Shown here: positions 1 to 15,103 of the stretch, piece by piece
Numbering within the stretch: the stretch's first letter is position 1
Layout: every line of letters starts with the position of its first letter
From: Trichoplax sp. H2
Lineage: Eukaryota > Placozoa > Uniplacotomia > Trichoplacea
DNA: 64,000 nt
Direction: 5' to 3'
Assembly (NCBI GenBank): GCA_003344405.1
Contig: NOWV01000108.1
Location: forward strand, 186,001-250,000
Position numbers and translations under genes: made by a program
Notes under the pieces: generated by a model
What the model was told of the DNA's origin: nothing
Databases searched by the model: none
Seen by the model: only the letters and a program-made list of their open reading frames with translations

Positions 1-157
1 AAAAGTAAACTGTCCAACACCTCATTTATACTTCATATTACAACATTACAAAGTTAATGGTATAATAGGAAGCTATGATATAATCGGTAATAGGTGTTTC
101 AATTCTTAGAGATCATGTAATATACACTACTCATTCGAAATTTGTGTTTTGTTTAAT

Positions 158-3100
158 TTAACCTACAGGTCGTTTGATGGTTACATGAACGAAAAGTGAG
201 GCAGGAAACAGCTTTTCACGTTCTTCAGATATAAGGAATACATGTCGATATCCTATGAAGATAAAAAAAATTACACATCGACAGATTATTAACGAAAATT
301 AAAATTTTAAAGCTTTAAAATACATTATTGCCGTAGCAATGTGCATAAGGTAAAATATAAGCCTGATAGGTTTTCGCCTTACCTTCACCAATACTTGGCA
401 GTGGAACAGTATTTTGCCCTATGAAATCATCGGCAGAAAGGGCGTCACTGTCATAGACACAGAAACGTACCATAGCTAACTCCGGATTGATCACTTTAAA
501 TCTTAGCGTTTGATTCCATCTTGGGTTAAACCCTGCAATTATATATTAGAATAGCTCATTAAAAATGATCTATCATAATTCTACAATATAGTGTAAAAAA
601 ATAATATATTTATAATGGAACAATAGATTAAGTAATTCTAATTTTCTACTAACAACGAGTTTATCACTAGATTATTGAATATGCGGCACTGTAATATCGA
701 AGATAATATCATTACCGTTATTGCTAATCGTTTTAGTTGATTTAGTAGATCTATCAGCTGGTATTCCATGAATTTGTATTTTGACATAAGGATCAATGAT
801 CTAAAAAATTGTGTATTTTAAATTATTACGGTACAACACTTAATATGCTATATTTATTCAGCCATTAAGACAAGTCTATTTCTAACTTACTTCTCCTTTA
901 GTCGATTTATCAGGCTTTGGAATTTGCTGCCCAGATATTACCTATGGTTTGGATACAATATAGCCAATTAAATCGAAGTATATCGATCAGAGAAATCTTT
1001 ATTAAACTGCTTTACGTATGTATTCAGACAAAACAGTTTATTGATCAATTGCGTACTTTGATGATTAGTTCAGTTGGTTTCTCATTGGATTTTGCTTTTT
1101 TTTGTGGATCAAATGGTTTATTTACTAAAGATAGTAACAAAATTAATAACAATTTTTTGCTGAGTAGGAAGTACAATAATTTATTGTTGAGGAAATAAAC
1201 TACAGAATAGGTAATTATTAAATGGATAAAAGGAGTTGATTTGTACCGTTGCGTAAGAACTCAGGCTTCAGGTAATAACCAGAGTCACCATTGACAGCGA
1301 ATCGACCAAAGTATAGATCTGTATCAGAGCCAGGTGATTGAAGATTCATAGTAACTGTAGCAATAAATAGGAGCTATCATTAACCAACCATCGTGAGAGT
1401 AGTCATTACTATTTTTATCTAGTCAATAATTAGTAATAATTTTTACCCATTTGGCAACCAACATTCCAAAATGTTTGTGGGTAGTAGTTACTTGAACCGA
1501 TACGAAGTCCTGAAGGGTAAATCTTCGTAACATGCTTTTTATTCATTTCTACCATATCGGGAGCATTATCGTCAACAAAATTGCTTGCCTTCGATTCAGC
1601 AATCGAACACATGTTGTAGAATTTCCCTATGGTATTTAATAACTTGATCAGTTAAAAGAAGAGGTAAAAACAGCTTAAACAGATGTAAATTTACAGCTAT
1701 CTACAACAATACTCAATAATGTAAACTTACAATTCTTTTTGGTAGTTGCAAAGTCGTAGAAGTGAACACTTTGCAATAAGTTTACTACCCGAGATAGTTC
1801 TACCGCAAGTTTTGGTTTATCACCTGCGCGCTAAATTCCATTCATAAACAATTAAGGACAGCATACAGTACAGTTTATTTATAAAAGTTACTTGTCCATA
1901 GGCTTAGATTGTTGTATAGTATAATTGGTTAGATGCTGCTTGATCATGATGGTTAATATCAATTGGTATTCAACTGCTTTATTTCAGTAGAACACTACCT
2001 TTTCTTGTAATTTCTTTTTAGCTTCATCAGATAATTTCAAATCATCCTCTTCATCTTCACTGACTTCAGCTTCATCGTCATCTATATTCTCATCTTTTAA
2101 TTTTTTCCCCTAATGACAGGAATGTTAACAAATGTAAAATGATGCACATGTTGTAAATATTAATTTTTACTTACGAAAGATATTAAGCAAAGGAGATGAT
2201 TATTAATTCTATAGTATACCTTAATTAGTACTTTGTACTTGAGATCTTCAGGCGAAAGACCAGTAGTTCGTGAGGGATCGATGGGCTCTTTATATAGCTT
2301 GTCTACGAAAAATGTATAATTTTGTGTAGAATTAAAATCATAAGAGCACATTGTAAGGCTAAATAAATAGTGTTATGCAGGTTTTTATCTCACATCAAAG
2401 TCTAATTGATGAGTTAGAATCTTATATACGAAAGTATAAACGACATAACATTTTAAATTACAATGCATAACCTCCAAAAATTTCTACAAAATATTTGGCC
2501 ATTTTTCGTTGTTGTTCGATGCTACAATGATTTTCGATCGATAGTATAACTGGGTAGCTATAAAAAGAAGGGAAATATTTGACAACATACTTTAACAAAG
2601 GCAATTTATATCCATTCTCAGTAAATGTAAGTTATAATATATATATACTGTTGTACCAGTGGAACCTACGCTAGTTAGTTTATACTTTGCGTACTGGATG
2701 TACTTGCACTTTTTACTTTACAATTATATATAGAAACAAAGCAACATTGTGAGTAGGTATTATAATTACCATGATGTCACGAATGCGTAATCAGAAATTG
2801 CCTGCACAGCATCCTTAAATTTGATTTGTGATGTTAAAGTATGACCATGGTAAATAATTGGCTCACCGTCTTCACCATCCCAGCAATCGACTATAAAATA
2901 AGGTAGGTATTAGGGTATTTTACGAAAGTGTACATAGGTATATATAGCACATTTACAGAGGAACTTGTAATAACTCGTTACAACATACGTTCAACAGAGC
3001 GTACTCCTTTTTGCATATGATCGATGTAGGCATCAACGCTCGATTCTCCAACAAGTTGGTGACCAACTAGGTAGCTAAATTGTCAAGTAAGTTAAATTTT

Positions 3101-6100
3101 ATGTTTGATATTTGGTGATAAATACCCAAATAAGGTTTTATTTTAAAATTTTACTAATATATCTTAGTTCATTAACCTGTTATGCGATGAAAAGATATAG
3201 TAATGAGCGAGAGGTTGAGTCATATCCTGAAATAACTTTTGATGAGTAAATTTGATAATTTCTCCATATCTTGATGTCAGTAAATTAGTGAATCCTATAT
3301 AAGTATAATAGATTGGGAATTAATTCCAGTTAACTTTAGTAGAGTATAATGGCGTTGATACCTACCGTCAATTCCAAGACAATATGAAGCTTTTAGATCG
3401 GAGTTTGGTTCGTATTTGACGATTAGATCTTGACAGTCAGCGTCTGTAATTGCATCCTAAAAAGAAAGACTTTGATTTTAAAGCGTTTTCAAACTTTTCA
3501 AAAATTATTAACCAATATAAGCGTAGTAGTATTATTGGTTTTCAATTTTTGGAATTCTTAGGATCGCTATGGTAATGCCTATTCAGATTGGGCAACGATT
3601 CATAGAACAAACTACTGTAGAGTAAATACAGGATAAACTACTGATTTCAATCCTTTTAGGCAACACCATAATATTACGCACCATCTTTTGTTCTTGCTGC
3701 AAGAAACGTTTTAAATTGCTACTAGTCAATTCGTCACCGCCATCAGCGTATCTATTCCAATAAGAACGTATTGAAACATTATTGGATACAGATGTAATTG
3801 CTAGTCTAGAAGGAATTTACGTTAGTTAAATCATGCAATGATGATATTGTGATCGAAACTTGAATAACTATGAAAAGATATTTTTGTAGGTAATACAGCA
3901 ATTAATTTGACAACATAATACTTGTCGAAGAGGCTGTTGATTTCAGTTCGACCGGTAATATCTCGATAATATTTGGTAAATTCATCCTTTGTCATTCCTT
4001 TCCCATTTACGTCCGTAAATTGCTTTAAAATTAATGAACATTTACAATGATTAAAAGGATTAATTTGGAGTTGGAAGAGAATGTATCCAGGTAAAAAATT
4101 ACAACGATAGGCATGCTAGTGTATTGCTATGCGTAGAAAGTTAAAACATGTCGATTTTCTTACCTTATACTTTTCATAAGCATAGTTCTTATTGATATTC
4201 ATGTTCATAGCTTTTAGTAGTTTCTGAATTTCCTTAAAGGTAAGGAATCCATCACCATTTCTATCGGTATGATCGAAAGCTTGCATAATCCATCTACGAA
4301 GGTGTTAAGGTTTAATGTATAAGCATGCAAATTAAGCGACTATTCAACAGAAGATGGATTAATGTCATCGCTCCAATTTGATAACTGTAATACAAGTGTA
4401 GATATAGTGTGCTCTCTTTTGCACCATGTTCTACTTTTTAAAACAAAGCTTGTAAGTTTTTATTTATTGTCAAAGTAGTCATGAGGATAGCCTACTACTA
4501 TTGGGCTCTACTAGGATAAATATCTACGAAGTGAAAGATACATTTGCCTCTTCTCCTGGATCGTATCTTCTTTACCTAGAATGTCCAATAAATGTTGATC
4601 ATAAGATGAGAGAGTTGTATACAGACTGAAAAAAAAAAAGTCAATTGATAGTACTGTAACCAATTGATATGTTTCATTGGATTAAAGAGTAGATCAATTT
4701 TTGTTCATAAATGATCGCCATGAATTAATGAATCAACAAACTAAGGTCCATTTCAAGTTATTATTATAATTATAACATAGCCAATAAAGTAGCGATACTG
4801 TATGCTTTAAGTAATAAAAAGGGTGTAATGACGATGATTTTTTTCAACACTTTGGCAAGGTTAATAAAGTAAACACACCACAGTAGCACTATTACTGTGT
4901 ACAGTAGTATATCCTTCGACGAGTAATTAGGAAATCAAAGTTTGATTGATGACGGTGTAAAGACAAAAAGTTGCCCAACAACCATGAAGTTCATGTGAGA
5001 GTTAGGGAAGTTTATTCCTAATTGCAACGGCATCATTCAAGTAGAGTAACTATGAGATCATTGGGGTAAAATCACTAGAAACAACATGTTTTTGGTGGAT
5101 GATCTCTTTGACGATGGGTAGATCAGTTATTAAGGTTCAAATCAATTTATGGAATAAAATGCAAAGGTCAGCCATATTTTTGATCCATGTCCAGTACAGT
5201 ATTGTTATGATCACATCACGATCCATCTTTATTCCTGTATAGTACTTTGGAAACGAAGTAGGTAGGCAATCTGGATGTTTGCCCGTTGGCAGTATTATCC
5301 CTTCAGACCATCAGACAACGACAATACTCTACATTTAATTCTTATCCCCCAAAACTTGGATGGATCTCCCGTGTCCATTGGATGGCCCATTTTTTCTTAC
5401 CCATTTTTCATCGGTGAGCAACAACAACGCTATCCACGTCTGTACTGTATCGTCGATGATAGGCTTAGCATGGATAGTAGAATAAAATACGATAGGAGCC
5501 TATCAACTAGGCCTTGGATTCAATCAACATTTTAAATTAATTAACTAATTCAATCAAACCTTTAGCTCGTCGCTGCTTATTACGGTTACGGCGGACCCGA
5601 ATCCAATCGTAACAGCAAGACATCGTATTGATTCGTTCTGATTTGATTGGTGTTGACTAACGTACAATATGGAGGCTTGCACTACGTCTTTTAGACGGTA
5701 TTTAATTCAAATAATTTTGCTTTGCTTTTGTGCCAAAAGCTGAATGAAAGATTGCGTTATGGCGATGAATGATAGGCGTCTTTCTACTGGTTTTATTTAA
5801 TCCAGTCTGAATTGTAGTAATGGATTGAAAGCCTAGATGATTTTAGCCGATTGAAAATCATCCAGTGTGATCCAAGTTCTTTGCTAACAGATTACAAGCA
5901 GGGATGATGACTATTTGAACGTGATAAATCGAGATCGATCGACGTAGAATATCGATTAATATCTGACCAGTTGTTCTTTCCCCGATCACCACGACTAAGC
6001 AAGTCCAAGTTAAGAAGGAATTGGCCTTGGTTAAGTGACTGTTTTCAACTTTAGAGATGACAGCCTACCACTAGCAATAAGTAAAAATACGGCAGTATGC

Positions 6101-7660
6101 AGTAAAGTAAACAAGGAACAAAGGCCAACGCTCTAGACTGATGGTCTAATGATGGACACTGAAAAATTTGAATACAGCCTCTAGCCCATTAATCCCATTA
6201 ATTAATTCAACAAATGATACTGCATCTTCTTTATTGGCAGTAGCCGCCCCGTGGACTACAGCAGTGTGCATGGAAATTAAGATACAAGTAGTACAGTATA
6301 GCGTAGGATAGTATGAGCACTATGTGGACAACCATCAATTAATTCTTTCTCCATTAGGGTAGGACCACTCTTCAATAGTTAGTAGTCCATTTTCCTTGTA
6401 GGTCAATTTGCAATGAAAGATTGCAACATAAACTCATCAATATATTTGTTTACTATTTGGGCTTGAGGAAGATGGATTACTAGTTAGCTCCCTCCATGAG
6501 TCAGTAGTTGCTTACTATTCATCAATGATATTCAGTACGTGAAATTTGTTTTCAACAGTGTATAAGATTGATTTCAAGGCAAGCATTTGCCCAAACGTAA
6601 TTGTGGACGCGTAGTATGAGCAAGATAGGAAGTAGGGACACATAAAATGGCGTACTACCGTGATTGTATCGTAAATTCTTATAGACTTGGGTACTGGCGA
6701 CTATCAGTTAGTAAGCATGAATGACGGAGCGTTGATTAGCATGTTCAACTAAGCAGTACTGACTTGGTTCATTGGGTAAAATAAAAATATCATCCAATTG
6801 CCCTTTAACATATCGATCCACACAGTAGAAATACCCAAAGAAAAAATAGGAAACGCAAGTTATGGTAGATCACTAATCTTCCGCCGACTTTTCCAATTTG
6901 AATAGACTGAAAATAGCGCCACAATCAATCAAAGTCGACTTACCTTTGGAGATCAGAGTTGTAATAACTTGGACCCAAATACTAGCAATTTCAGGTGAAG
7001 GAGCGATCAAATCCAGTGACCGACTTTCATCGTCAATCATAAGTGAAAAGCAGCGATTACTGGTCGATTGTAAAGGATCTTTATCGTTTTTAATGCTGCT
7101 TCTGAATCGATCAGTCTTCAATCCAACTCGAACTTCCTTAATATCCTGAATGGGCACTACATGAGGATGAGAAAATGATAAATTAGGCCTGAACCAACTG
7201 TCAAATGAAAAATGACTCAATTCTTGTATGAAATTTGGAATATCAAGAATGTCAGTCGACGAATAACTTTGGCTGTTGGCTATCTACTACTGGAACTAGT
7301 TATGGGCTATTTTCAAGATCAAAATGAAACGAGTACTTGTGCATTGCTAACAAAACTCGTCTATATTGTGGATGATCGACAGCCTGTGTTAACTCGATTT
7401 TCACTTATCAATTTCAAATTTGAGTTCATTAGTAAACGGCAAATACTTTCTTCTTTTTGAACCCAAACAGTAACAAGTTGATTAGCACAAATGAATAGTG
7501 CACTTACATTTAGTTCTGGTTCGCTTCCTAGTTGGCTTATAGCACAAGCACATACTGTCAAAATCGATCCAATAGGTTCGGCGAAATTGACGATTCTTGC
7601 CACGTACTTTGGTCAATTTGGAACCATTTCGAACTTCTTTTATCGCCTCTTCCGGGATAG
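158..7660 (-). CDS. PLCD: Phosphoinositide phospholipase C, delta type (5' end not found)
   Basis: Hydrolyses PIP2 to IP3 and diacylglycerol at membranes. Exons from 5' to 3': 7508-7660, 6944-7156, 4542-4575, 4164-4293, 3922-4022, 3682-3751, 3366-3456, 3177-3294, 2989-3074, 2770-2890, 2472-2557, 2220-2302, 1999-2109, 1731-1830, 1447-1626, 1247-1354, 1057-1124, 891-941, 716-800, 383-532, 158-252; all phases close and they sum to about 744 codons, close to PLC-delta's usual 750. Domain order is PH (ending near LDLIAPSPE), EF-hands (one canonical loop, [12 protein letters not shown]), catalytic X, acidic linker, catalytic Y and C2. The delta catalytic residues are all visible: His and Asn in SSHNSYL, ELDCWDG, YHGH, ENHC, KGKKL, then YPSGLR and SSNY in Y. 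The first exon (roughly 20 residues) ends in phase 1 somewhere above 7660 and was not located. The 2.4 kb intron 4576-6943 shows nothing recognisable. Confidence 0.93.
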
Positions 7661-10600
7661 CTGATTAATTTATAAATGAACATGTTATATATTATCATCA
7701 TAAAGTAATCCAGTCAATGGTGAAACTGGATCATTTCATAGCGTGTAAAATAGCTAACAATGATATTATCCAATTTTGAATTCAATGAAAGGCAATGATT
7801 GGCAAAGACAACTCTTTTGCCATGTAGCATATTGAAGAGAACGATATCGATAGAAGAATCATCTCCATGTTATGAAAGGGCTCTCTCTCTCTCTCTCTCC
7901 ATGTTGGACGCCATGATGAGTGCATCAAGTCTGATTTCATTTTGCATTCAATTATTCTATTGATGTAGTACTGTCATCATAAACAAATTACTACTCCTCC
8001 AAGTTATTCGAGTTTGTATATTCATTGCGTTAGTGCTAGTCGGCATGCGAATACAGTCAAGAAAATGATAGAGACTATCCATTTGAAGGCATGCAAAAGG
8101 CAACTACAAAAGTATCCATTGCGATCAATTAGGTAACGGTATCAAGGCAATTTTATAAATAAACGAGTAGGAATAATTGTATCCAAGATATTTCAATGAT
8201 TAACCACTACATCATCCTAGTATACACAGTAGTAATAGAAGGTGGGTGCCTATGTTTACTTAGGCTTACTGATCTTTTGACTTTGATGAAGCCCACTTAA
8301 CCAAGGCTACATTCAAAAACAAGTAGAAAAATTGCATCTTCACCATTTTTCACTGCATATAGATACCCGTATGAAATCAAGTTTCAATAGTGGCTCCTAT
8401 TGCGGTTTAAAACCAACCACAATTGTAGCCTAGTAATACTTTAGATAGTCCATTGCAGGATATTGGCCATTGATTAGCATCTAAACTAAAGCATGCTCAT
8501 CAAGGCTTTGCATTTTTCAATCTATGTTTTCAACGATTGAACAACGTCGTCTTGAACTTAAGACAGCGGCGATCTTATGCCGGATTTTCTTCCAGCTTGA
8601 TGGACGACGTCAATGCGTACAATATGCCTATTTCAACGAGGAAGAAGACATGTTGTACAGGAAGTAATATCTTCTATCTTTTTCAATTGTCCGTCATGTC
8701 CATTGGAGATGAACATCTTAGCCCAATTACTCGACAGTCTAAGCAATTAGGATAACACTTCACATCAGTACGAAAGGCTGCAAAGAGAGGCGCTGCAAAA
8801 GACCACAAGCCAGAGATTAAGAGAAGAAAATTGGGCCCTCGCTGTAAAATTCATCATCCTATTTCAAAACTGCTGTACACTGTCTACTCCCTTACGACTA
8901 CGCCATCTATTTACCTATCAATGGATTGCTGTCCTAGAATACTTCATGAATGACTATAGCATGAAAATATCATAGCATTTTTTTGCGCTGGAAATTGACG
9001 TTATGGCGATTGAGCAAGAAAATGGAGGGGCCATCGCCTCAATGATTGAATTATCCAATGGATAAAACGTTGAAAAAGAAAGAATAAATTCAATTTTGTT
9101 TTCCTTCAAACCAAGACTGAATCGCGACTAATAAGGTTAGTCTTACAAAACTGCGATGGAATGCATTCATTGACTGCAATCTTACCCTTTGTATCAAAAT
9201 AATCAATAAGCGAATTAGGTGATCGAGAAGAGTTGCATCATGGAGAGAACTTGTTATTATCATGTTCCATGATGGAATAAAGAGAGAAAGAGAGAGAGTG
9301 GATTGGCACGTTTTAAAGTATCCTTAGACCGTGACAACAGTCCACAGCATTAAATCAACAACGACTAAAATAATGGCGTTTCTACGGCTATCCATGCCTA
9401 TGATGGCCATCCTCCATGCTACAAATAATGATGATGTTGTCCACCTTATCGATGGGAATATTGGTCTATTTTTTTTTTTGTTTTTATCTATCATCACTTT
9501 AAATTTAAATCAACAATTGAATGGCGATAGTTGATTCGTTTACGTCTCCGCACAACAACAATAATGAATCTATTTCCTAGACGGGACCGAGTGGAAATGG
9601 CAATCATGACAACACTGGATGCTATTTCTTTCCTCAGTACTAAATGGATAGAAGGGCTTACCGCTACGTTGATCACTGCTTGCCATGATTTTTTTTTTCT
9701 TTCCCTTTTACAATTCTTCCATCGACCGAATGATGATTACCCGATTAGACTGTCGGTTAAATAGTTGCGGCCACGCTATCATTCTAATCAAAAGGGAACT
9801 CCCTTTTGACGATGTGGATGGCCAGGATACAATAGGTTATCATGAGTAATTAACTTGGACTTTCTTTTGTCCATATGCAAGATTGTCAACAAGCTCAAAA
9901 GCTTGTTCATGATCAATCGCAATGGCGATTGTAGGATGCAACAAATTTGGATGCAACAATAGGCTGTGGAAGGGCTTTTACGCCATCCTGATCAGCGTCG
10001 ATTCATGGAGGAGTAAGAGAAAAATAAATCATTGCTATATACAACGTCGGTGATCCAATCAAACACAAACGTTATCATTAACGCATGGAGATCGATAGGG
10101 TACATGGAGAGTGCCAGTAGTCTTATATGGATGCTAGATTCTACAATAGAGTTGTACAACATTGGATACTAGGATGGTTGGCAAACAAATTATAGCCAAT
10201 CCATCAACGGTCACCAACAAGAGTTTTATTGATTTTAGCGTCCTTTTCATCATGACAATGAGATCTGGTAACTTGTATATATTCTACTTGGTAGAGGAAG
10301 TACAGGATCGACTAGGAATATCCTGGTCTTCATTACTAAATCCTAAAACGACAATCGAGTTCCTACAATCCCCATGCAATCAAGGACTTGAATGGATATC
10401 TTAAAATCAAGTATGCTTGATATTTTTCAACGGGTACAGCAAGAATGGAAACGCGATCAAACACCTTGTTTGACTAAGCTAATTGATCAACATCACTTTG
10501 ATGTTGATCAATATCAAATGCTAAACCGGTATCGAACTGTGAAAGTGCACGTCTTATGGATAAAGTAGAAACTACAGTAGTATACTGTACTGGAGAAGTA

Positions 10601-11295
10601 CAAGTTTCTTCTTTTTTTACTTGAAATGGACATTTGAACAAGACTTATCGACCCATTCTACCGCGCTTAATAAAAAGAAGAAATACGCGCAATTGGGCTT
10701 GGTTGTCATTGAAAGTGGACAACAAGTTTAGTTGATCCTAAATAACGAGTAATGTAGTATCAGGGCTCCCTTTTAGTAGTCGCTGATAGTTGGACGTGTA
10801 TTGTAGCTAAAAGAGACCATTTCCAAGTGTTTGGACACCAAAGTTCACAGCCTTCTATTGACAGTAGGAAAAAATGAATTAATGTACAAGTCTATTTTCC
10901 CTTGTAGTGGTGCGTCCAAGGGGGGTCTTGTTGCAGTCTCTCATCCATCATTTGTGTCTATAGCTTTCAAATTCAACATGACTACCATTGACGTACGACA
11001 ATGACGAAATACGAGCAAAAGGTGGCTCTAGTGGTCCCTAGAGAGTTAAAATCACTGTTTTATCCATGACTACTAGAATAATACTAAATTGGAGTCAATT
11101 GCGATGCTCCATCTTGAAAAAGCTTCCAACCTCTTGGCTGTCTGCAAATCACTTCCATATTGCGCCTGCTGGACTGGACTGTGGATAGGACGGACAACAA
11201 TTTTGCACTGTTGCAGTACTGTTACAATATCCCAGTGCTATTGGTAGGCAGTGCAGCGTCGGGAAGACGAGCAGCTCTCTGGTTGAGCTTGCAAA
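7661..11295. other. Gene-poor spacer between divergent PLC-delta and LRRC42
   Basis: No open frame here matches a family I know. The stretch should contain the missing first exon and promoter of the PLC gene (minus strand) and perhaps an upstream exon of the LRRC42-like gene (plus strand). It holds two short dinucleotide tracts, CT at 7881-7899 and GA at 9281-9299. The 80-codon frame at 10162-10404 is open but resembles nothing I recognise and has no splice-supported partners. Confidence 0.5.
7881..7899. repeat. (CT)n microsatellite
   Basis: Perfect CT dinucleotide run of about 19 bases, upstream of the PLC-delta exons. A related but interrupted GA tract lies at 9281-9299. Confidence 0.9.
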
Positions 11296-14100
11296 ATGGA
11301 TACTGCAAGAAATATGCAACAGTGGGGGGAAAAACAACCTTTAAGACTATTTGAGACCTGTTTAGATTATATTGCAGCTAATGTACGGCATGTACAATCA
11401 TTTCAGGGCTTTCCAGAGCTTATCGCTGAAGAAATTTTCCATCGCTGGCTAGCCAATACTTCACCATCTTGGCCAAAGGCCAATCCAATTCAAAAAATGA
11501 CTGAAGCTTACAAGAGCTTAATCCTACGCTGTTTATGCTTAAAGAATTGTCGCATTTTGATCGATACGTATACACCCAGTTTTTGGCTCCATTTTCAATT
11601 CATAGAAGAACTTGATATCAGCCATTGCAAATTAGGCGATGATCACCAAATGCTTACTTATATATCACAACTTAAAAGGCAAGTGCAACAACAGTGTTTC
11701 ACTTATTACTCGACAACCCTACACTACAGCAAATGCCATGGACTAATGTACTGCAGCATGGACAGGATGAAGGAATAACAACCATACTTATTATTTTCCA
11801 AATTAGAGCTGCTGAAACACAGTCATGTTTTATTGAGATTCTGTATCAATCTTTGGATTGTCATCAACAGCTTGCGTAGCTATGCAACGTCTTCTCAATG
11901 ACATAAGTTCCACTTAGCACTTCTACTGTACAGTAGGTCATGGAGTACTCTATCCTGCCATATAGAATGGAGTAGCCCAAGAATATTTCTTCCATCTTTT
12001 GCCTACATACCAGCACGGTTGTACTATCGTGTACATACCATATTACTGTAGTGCATCTGTTGATATTTTGATTGCAGATGATATGATTCTACAGTACAGC
12101 CATGAGTTGGAAAACTTTTCAGACTAATTCGAGTATTGCTACCAGAGATGGATGCAATTGCCTACCAGAATGCATATTTGCATAGTGTTGTATATCGGAT
12201 GTCTTACTGTACGCCTAGATGTAATTAGCATTGCTGTGCTAGTTTACATGTTATACAGAATTGCTAATGGTAGAATTATACGCCTATATCAACGTCGATC
12301 CTTGTGAGGTTGATTGATTAAGAATCTTCAAGACTTTCGAAAATTAAGATTTATTGAACAAAACTTCGTTGACAAAGATACAACGTAATCGATCAGCTGA
12401 AGACCTCTAACGAGAAAAAACTGTATTACTGTACTAAACTACTCGCTTCTATATATATACATTTCCGCGTTAACAATCTCACCACCTTACTTACTACACA
12501 CTTTAGTATTCGCATCTAACAAATACAGGATAGTTTACACCTTTCATGTGAAGCTCTAGTGTGAGCACTGCAACATTCTTCTTCAAAAGGATACAACTAC
12601 TAAGCTAACTCGATTTCATACTGAAACTTCTAACGGAATATCTATCACACGTTGAACACAATAACTACAGCAGACATTATTAAATATATCATCAACTTAG
12701 AATACAATATTACACTGTCTTACAATCCTATTAACCACAACTACTTCAATTCTATTCGTACTACAGGTTAACTCACCTAAGTTTGAAAGACAACTATATC
12801 AGTGATGCAGGAATAATGAAGTGGACAATCGGACGTAGATTTTCCAGTGAAAATTTTCAAGATTTAGTTTGCTTGGATCTATCTTGTACGTGACTTACTA
12901 GCAATACCAATCTATGTTGTTGCCTATCTACTTACCAATCAATAGCAGGCTGCTTGATCAGATATTACTTGCATGCTTGCAAGATTCTTAGGATACTACT
13001 GTAGATCAGCGAACAAGGACTAACCTAAAAATTGAGCTTATAGTACTGAACGAGTGCATAATGCGCTAGAGAAACTGTTAAAGTAGCCATCGCTAAAGGG
13101 TTCAAGGAATGCACACTGATTAAATTTTGCATGTTTCACCACATTAGGTAATTTACGTGTAACAGATCATTGCATCAGATATCTGCTAGCGATAAAGTCG
13201 CTATGTGATTTAAATATATCAAATACCTCCATTTCTCCAATTGGACTGAAACAGTTGCAGGATATGGCTAACTTTCGTCAGCATGGATCATTAAGTAACA
13301 ATGTAAGTAATCTTTCAATGGAATTTATTAACTTTATGCCTTAGATTGATTAATTAATATTTTGTCACTTATGCCAATTAACGTTAAAATTTCCGTAGTC
13401 ATCGTAGCGTCGCTATTACAAGCTTATACATCTATGCTGTTGATTTTAGATTTAAGGAGTACATGACTGGTGATGCTTCAATGCTTATGTCTCTGCTTTT
13501 ACCCCATTTTAATTCGATAGATCCTCGAATATGATTTTGATAATTTCACCGAAACTTCCGGATGGATCGCCAACGTAAGCTATCGTTTCAATTATAAAAG
13601 TTTTACCATCTATTAGCAATGGTTTACTATTGCCTATGCCACATGTATGTTGCAGATGGGTCAGAAATATTGTTCTCACCTAGTGTCAAAGATAAATTTA
13701 CCTTTTTATTCATACTGTATCATTGCATGATTTATAATCGCAAAATTTCAGTGGATAGAAGAAATGAAAGCTCTATGTTGGAAAAAACACGGAGACGTAA
13801 ATATCCCGAAATTGATAAAAAGTAGATTAGGTTAGGGTACATGTGTATGCCGAGAGCTTGTATAAAAAAATTATGGATTCATCCTTTACTATTTTAAGGT
13901 ATTTCCAATGATTTTGATTTCAACGTTTACGTTGTGTAGGTGATTGTATACTAAAAAAGTATCAAGGAGATAGCCAATCTGAAGGACTTCAGGTTAATCC
14001 TTTAAAATCAGACAAAAAGTCGAATGGGGACTTGTCTACTACAAGGGAAACTCAAAAGACTGAAGATTTTGATAGGCAGCTTCTACAATTATATTCATAG
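11296..14100 (+). CDS. LRRC42: LRRC42-like leucine-rich repeat protein
   Basis: Exons 11296-11678, 12767-12885, 13148-13302, 13521-13574, 13752-13830, 13940-14100 (TAG stop); 316 residues if translation starts at 11296, against 428 in human LRRC42. The match runs through LRRC42's LRR core: FPELIAEEIF, KMTEAYKSLIL, LDISHCKLGDDH, LSLKDNYISDAG, LDLSCN, then an ETSGW segment where vertebrates have KTEGW, and a Lys/Glu-rich tail. The family's function is poorly known. The first intron appears to use a GC donor (AAAAG then gcaagt at 11679); no GT donor in the needed phase is nearby. The vertebrate N-terminal region is absent, so an upstream exon may be missing and the ATG at 11296 is provisional. 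Confidence 0.85.
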
Positions 14101-15103
14101 TTGTCAATCTATGCTTAACACGTAGTACCTTGTATCGACGTTGTGGCTTCTAGAACTCCTGTAAATATTCAATATTTAAAAAATCTTTGATAATTATATT
14201 ATCAATGTATTAATATCTGCAATCATGCTATCATTAATTATTTACTCTTCAATTCTACTTGTACACGCAGTAAAACTGACTTATACAAGTAGCATTCTAT
14301 TATACTATACGTACTCTTCGTTATCAAAGTTGGATATTTTGAGATTTTCATGGACATTTTGCTAATGACAATCGATATAATAAACGAATCAACACGGTTA
14401 AGTTAATCACAAAGTAATCACATTCTAATGCCAAATTTATGAGGAAATGCGATCACAATATTAGCCTGGCATTGTGTAATCACTTTCGTGACTTAGTTTC
14501 CTTGACATTGCCTATAATGCGATTCTTGAAGTATGAAACTTTTAAAATTTTTAGAAAAATCAACTAATTTATAATGTAACCACGCAAGCATTGATCATCA
14601 TTACTTCAATGATATCATAAAATATACAGTATCTATACAAATACGTAAAACGCCAAGATCAAATGATCACCAGTACATTCCAAAATAAATGACTGCAATT
14701 TAACGATAACTATGTTACCGTACCTACGTCAAAGTTACTTTGAAACAGCAGTATTTGAACTTAAAAATTGGATATTCTATATATTGAATAGCATCCGCCA
14801 TTGCCCGATATATTTGCGTTAACAAGGCGCGATAAAAAATACAGTAGACTCCTATTTCCGTATTGATTTATCGTGCAGAAATCCAAAGATAGAACAAAAT
14901 TCGATAGCAGACACAGAAAGATCCATCTTCAGTTTTCTACTCTATGTAGCACTTTTGCATAATTACGTATCGCAGCAAGTAGGTTGCATGATATTATTTA
15001 ACGTTTCGTTAGCGTATAGCATTGACTAAACCATCACAGTCTCTTAGGTTAAGAGTGTGATGCATAGCCAATCGGTTAGATGCGTGCATTAATTAATTTA
15101 TAG
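14101..15103. other. Intergenic, no gene seen
   Basis: AT-rich sequence between the convergent LRRC42-like gene and the P450 remnant. I see no coding or repeat structure here. Confidence 0.5.

Noticed and set aside
4576-4625. Longer version of the PLC linker exon, starting at 4625
   Set aside because: Phase does not fit the PH-domain exon ending at 6944; the acceptor just before 4575 gives the right phase and family length.
10162-10404. 80-codon frame as a novel gene
   Set aside because: No homology recognised, no splice partners, and a length that can arise by chance in a spacer of several kilobases.
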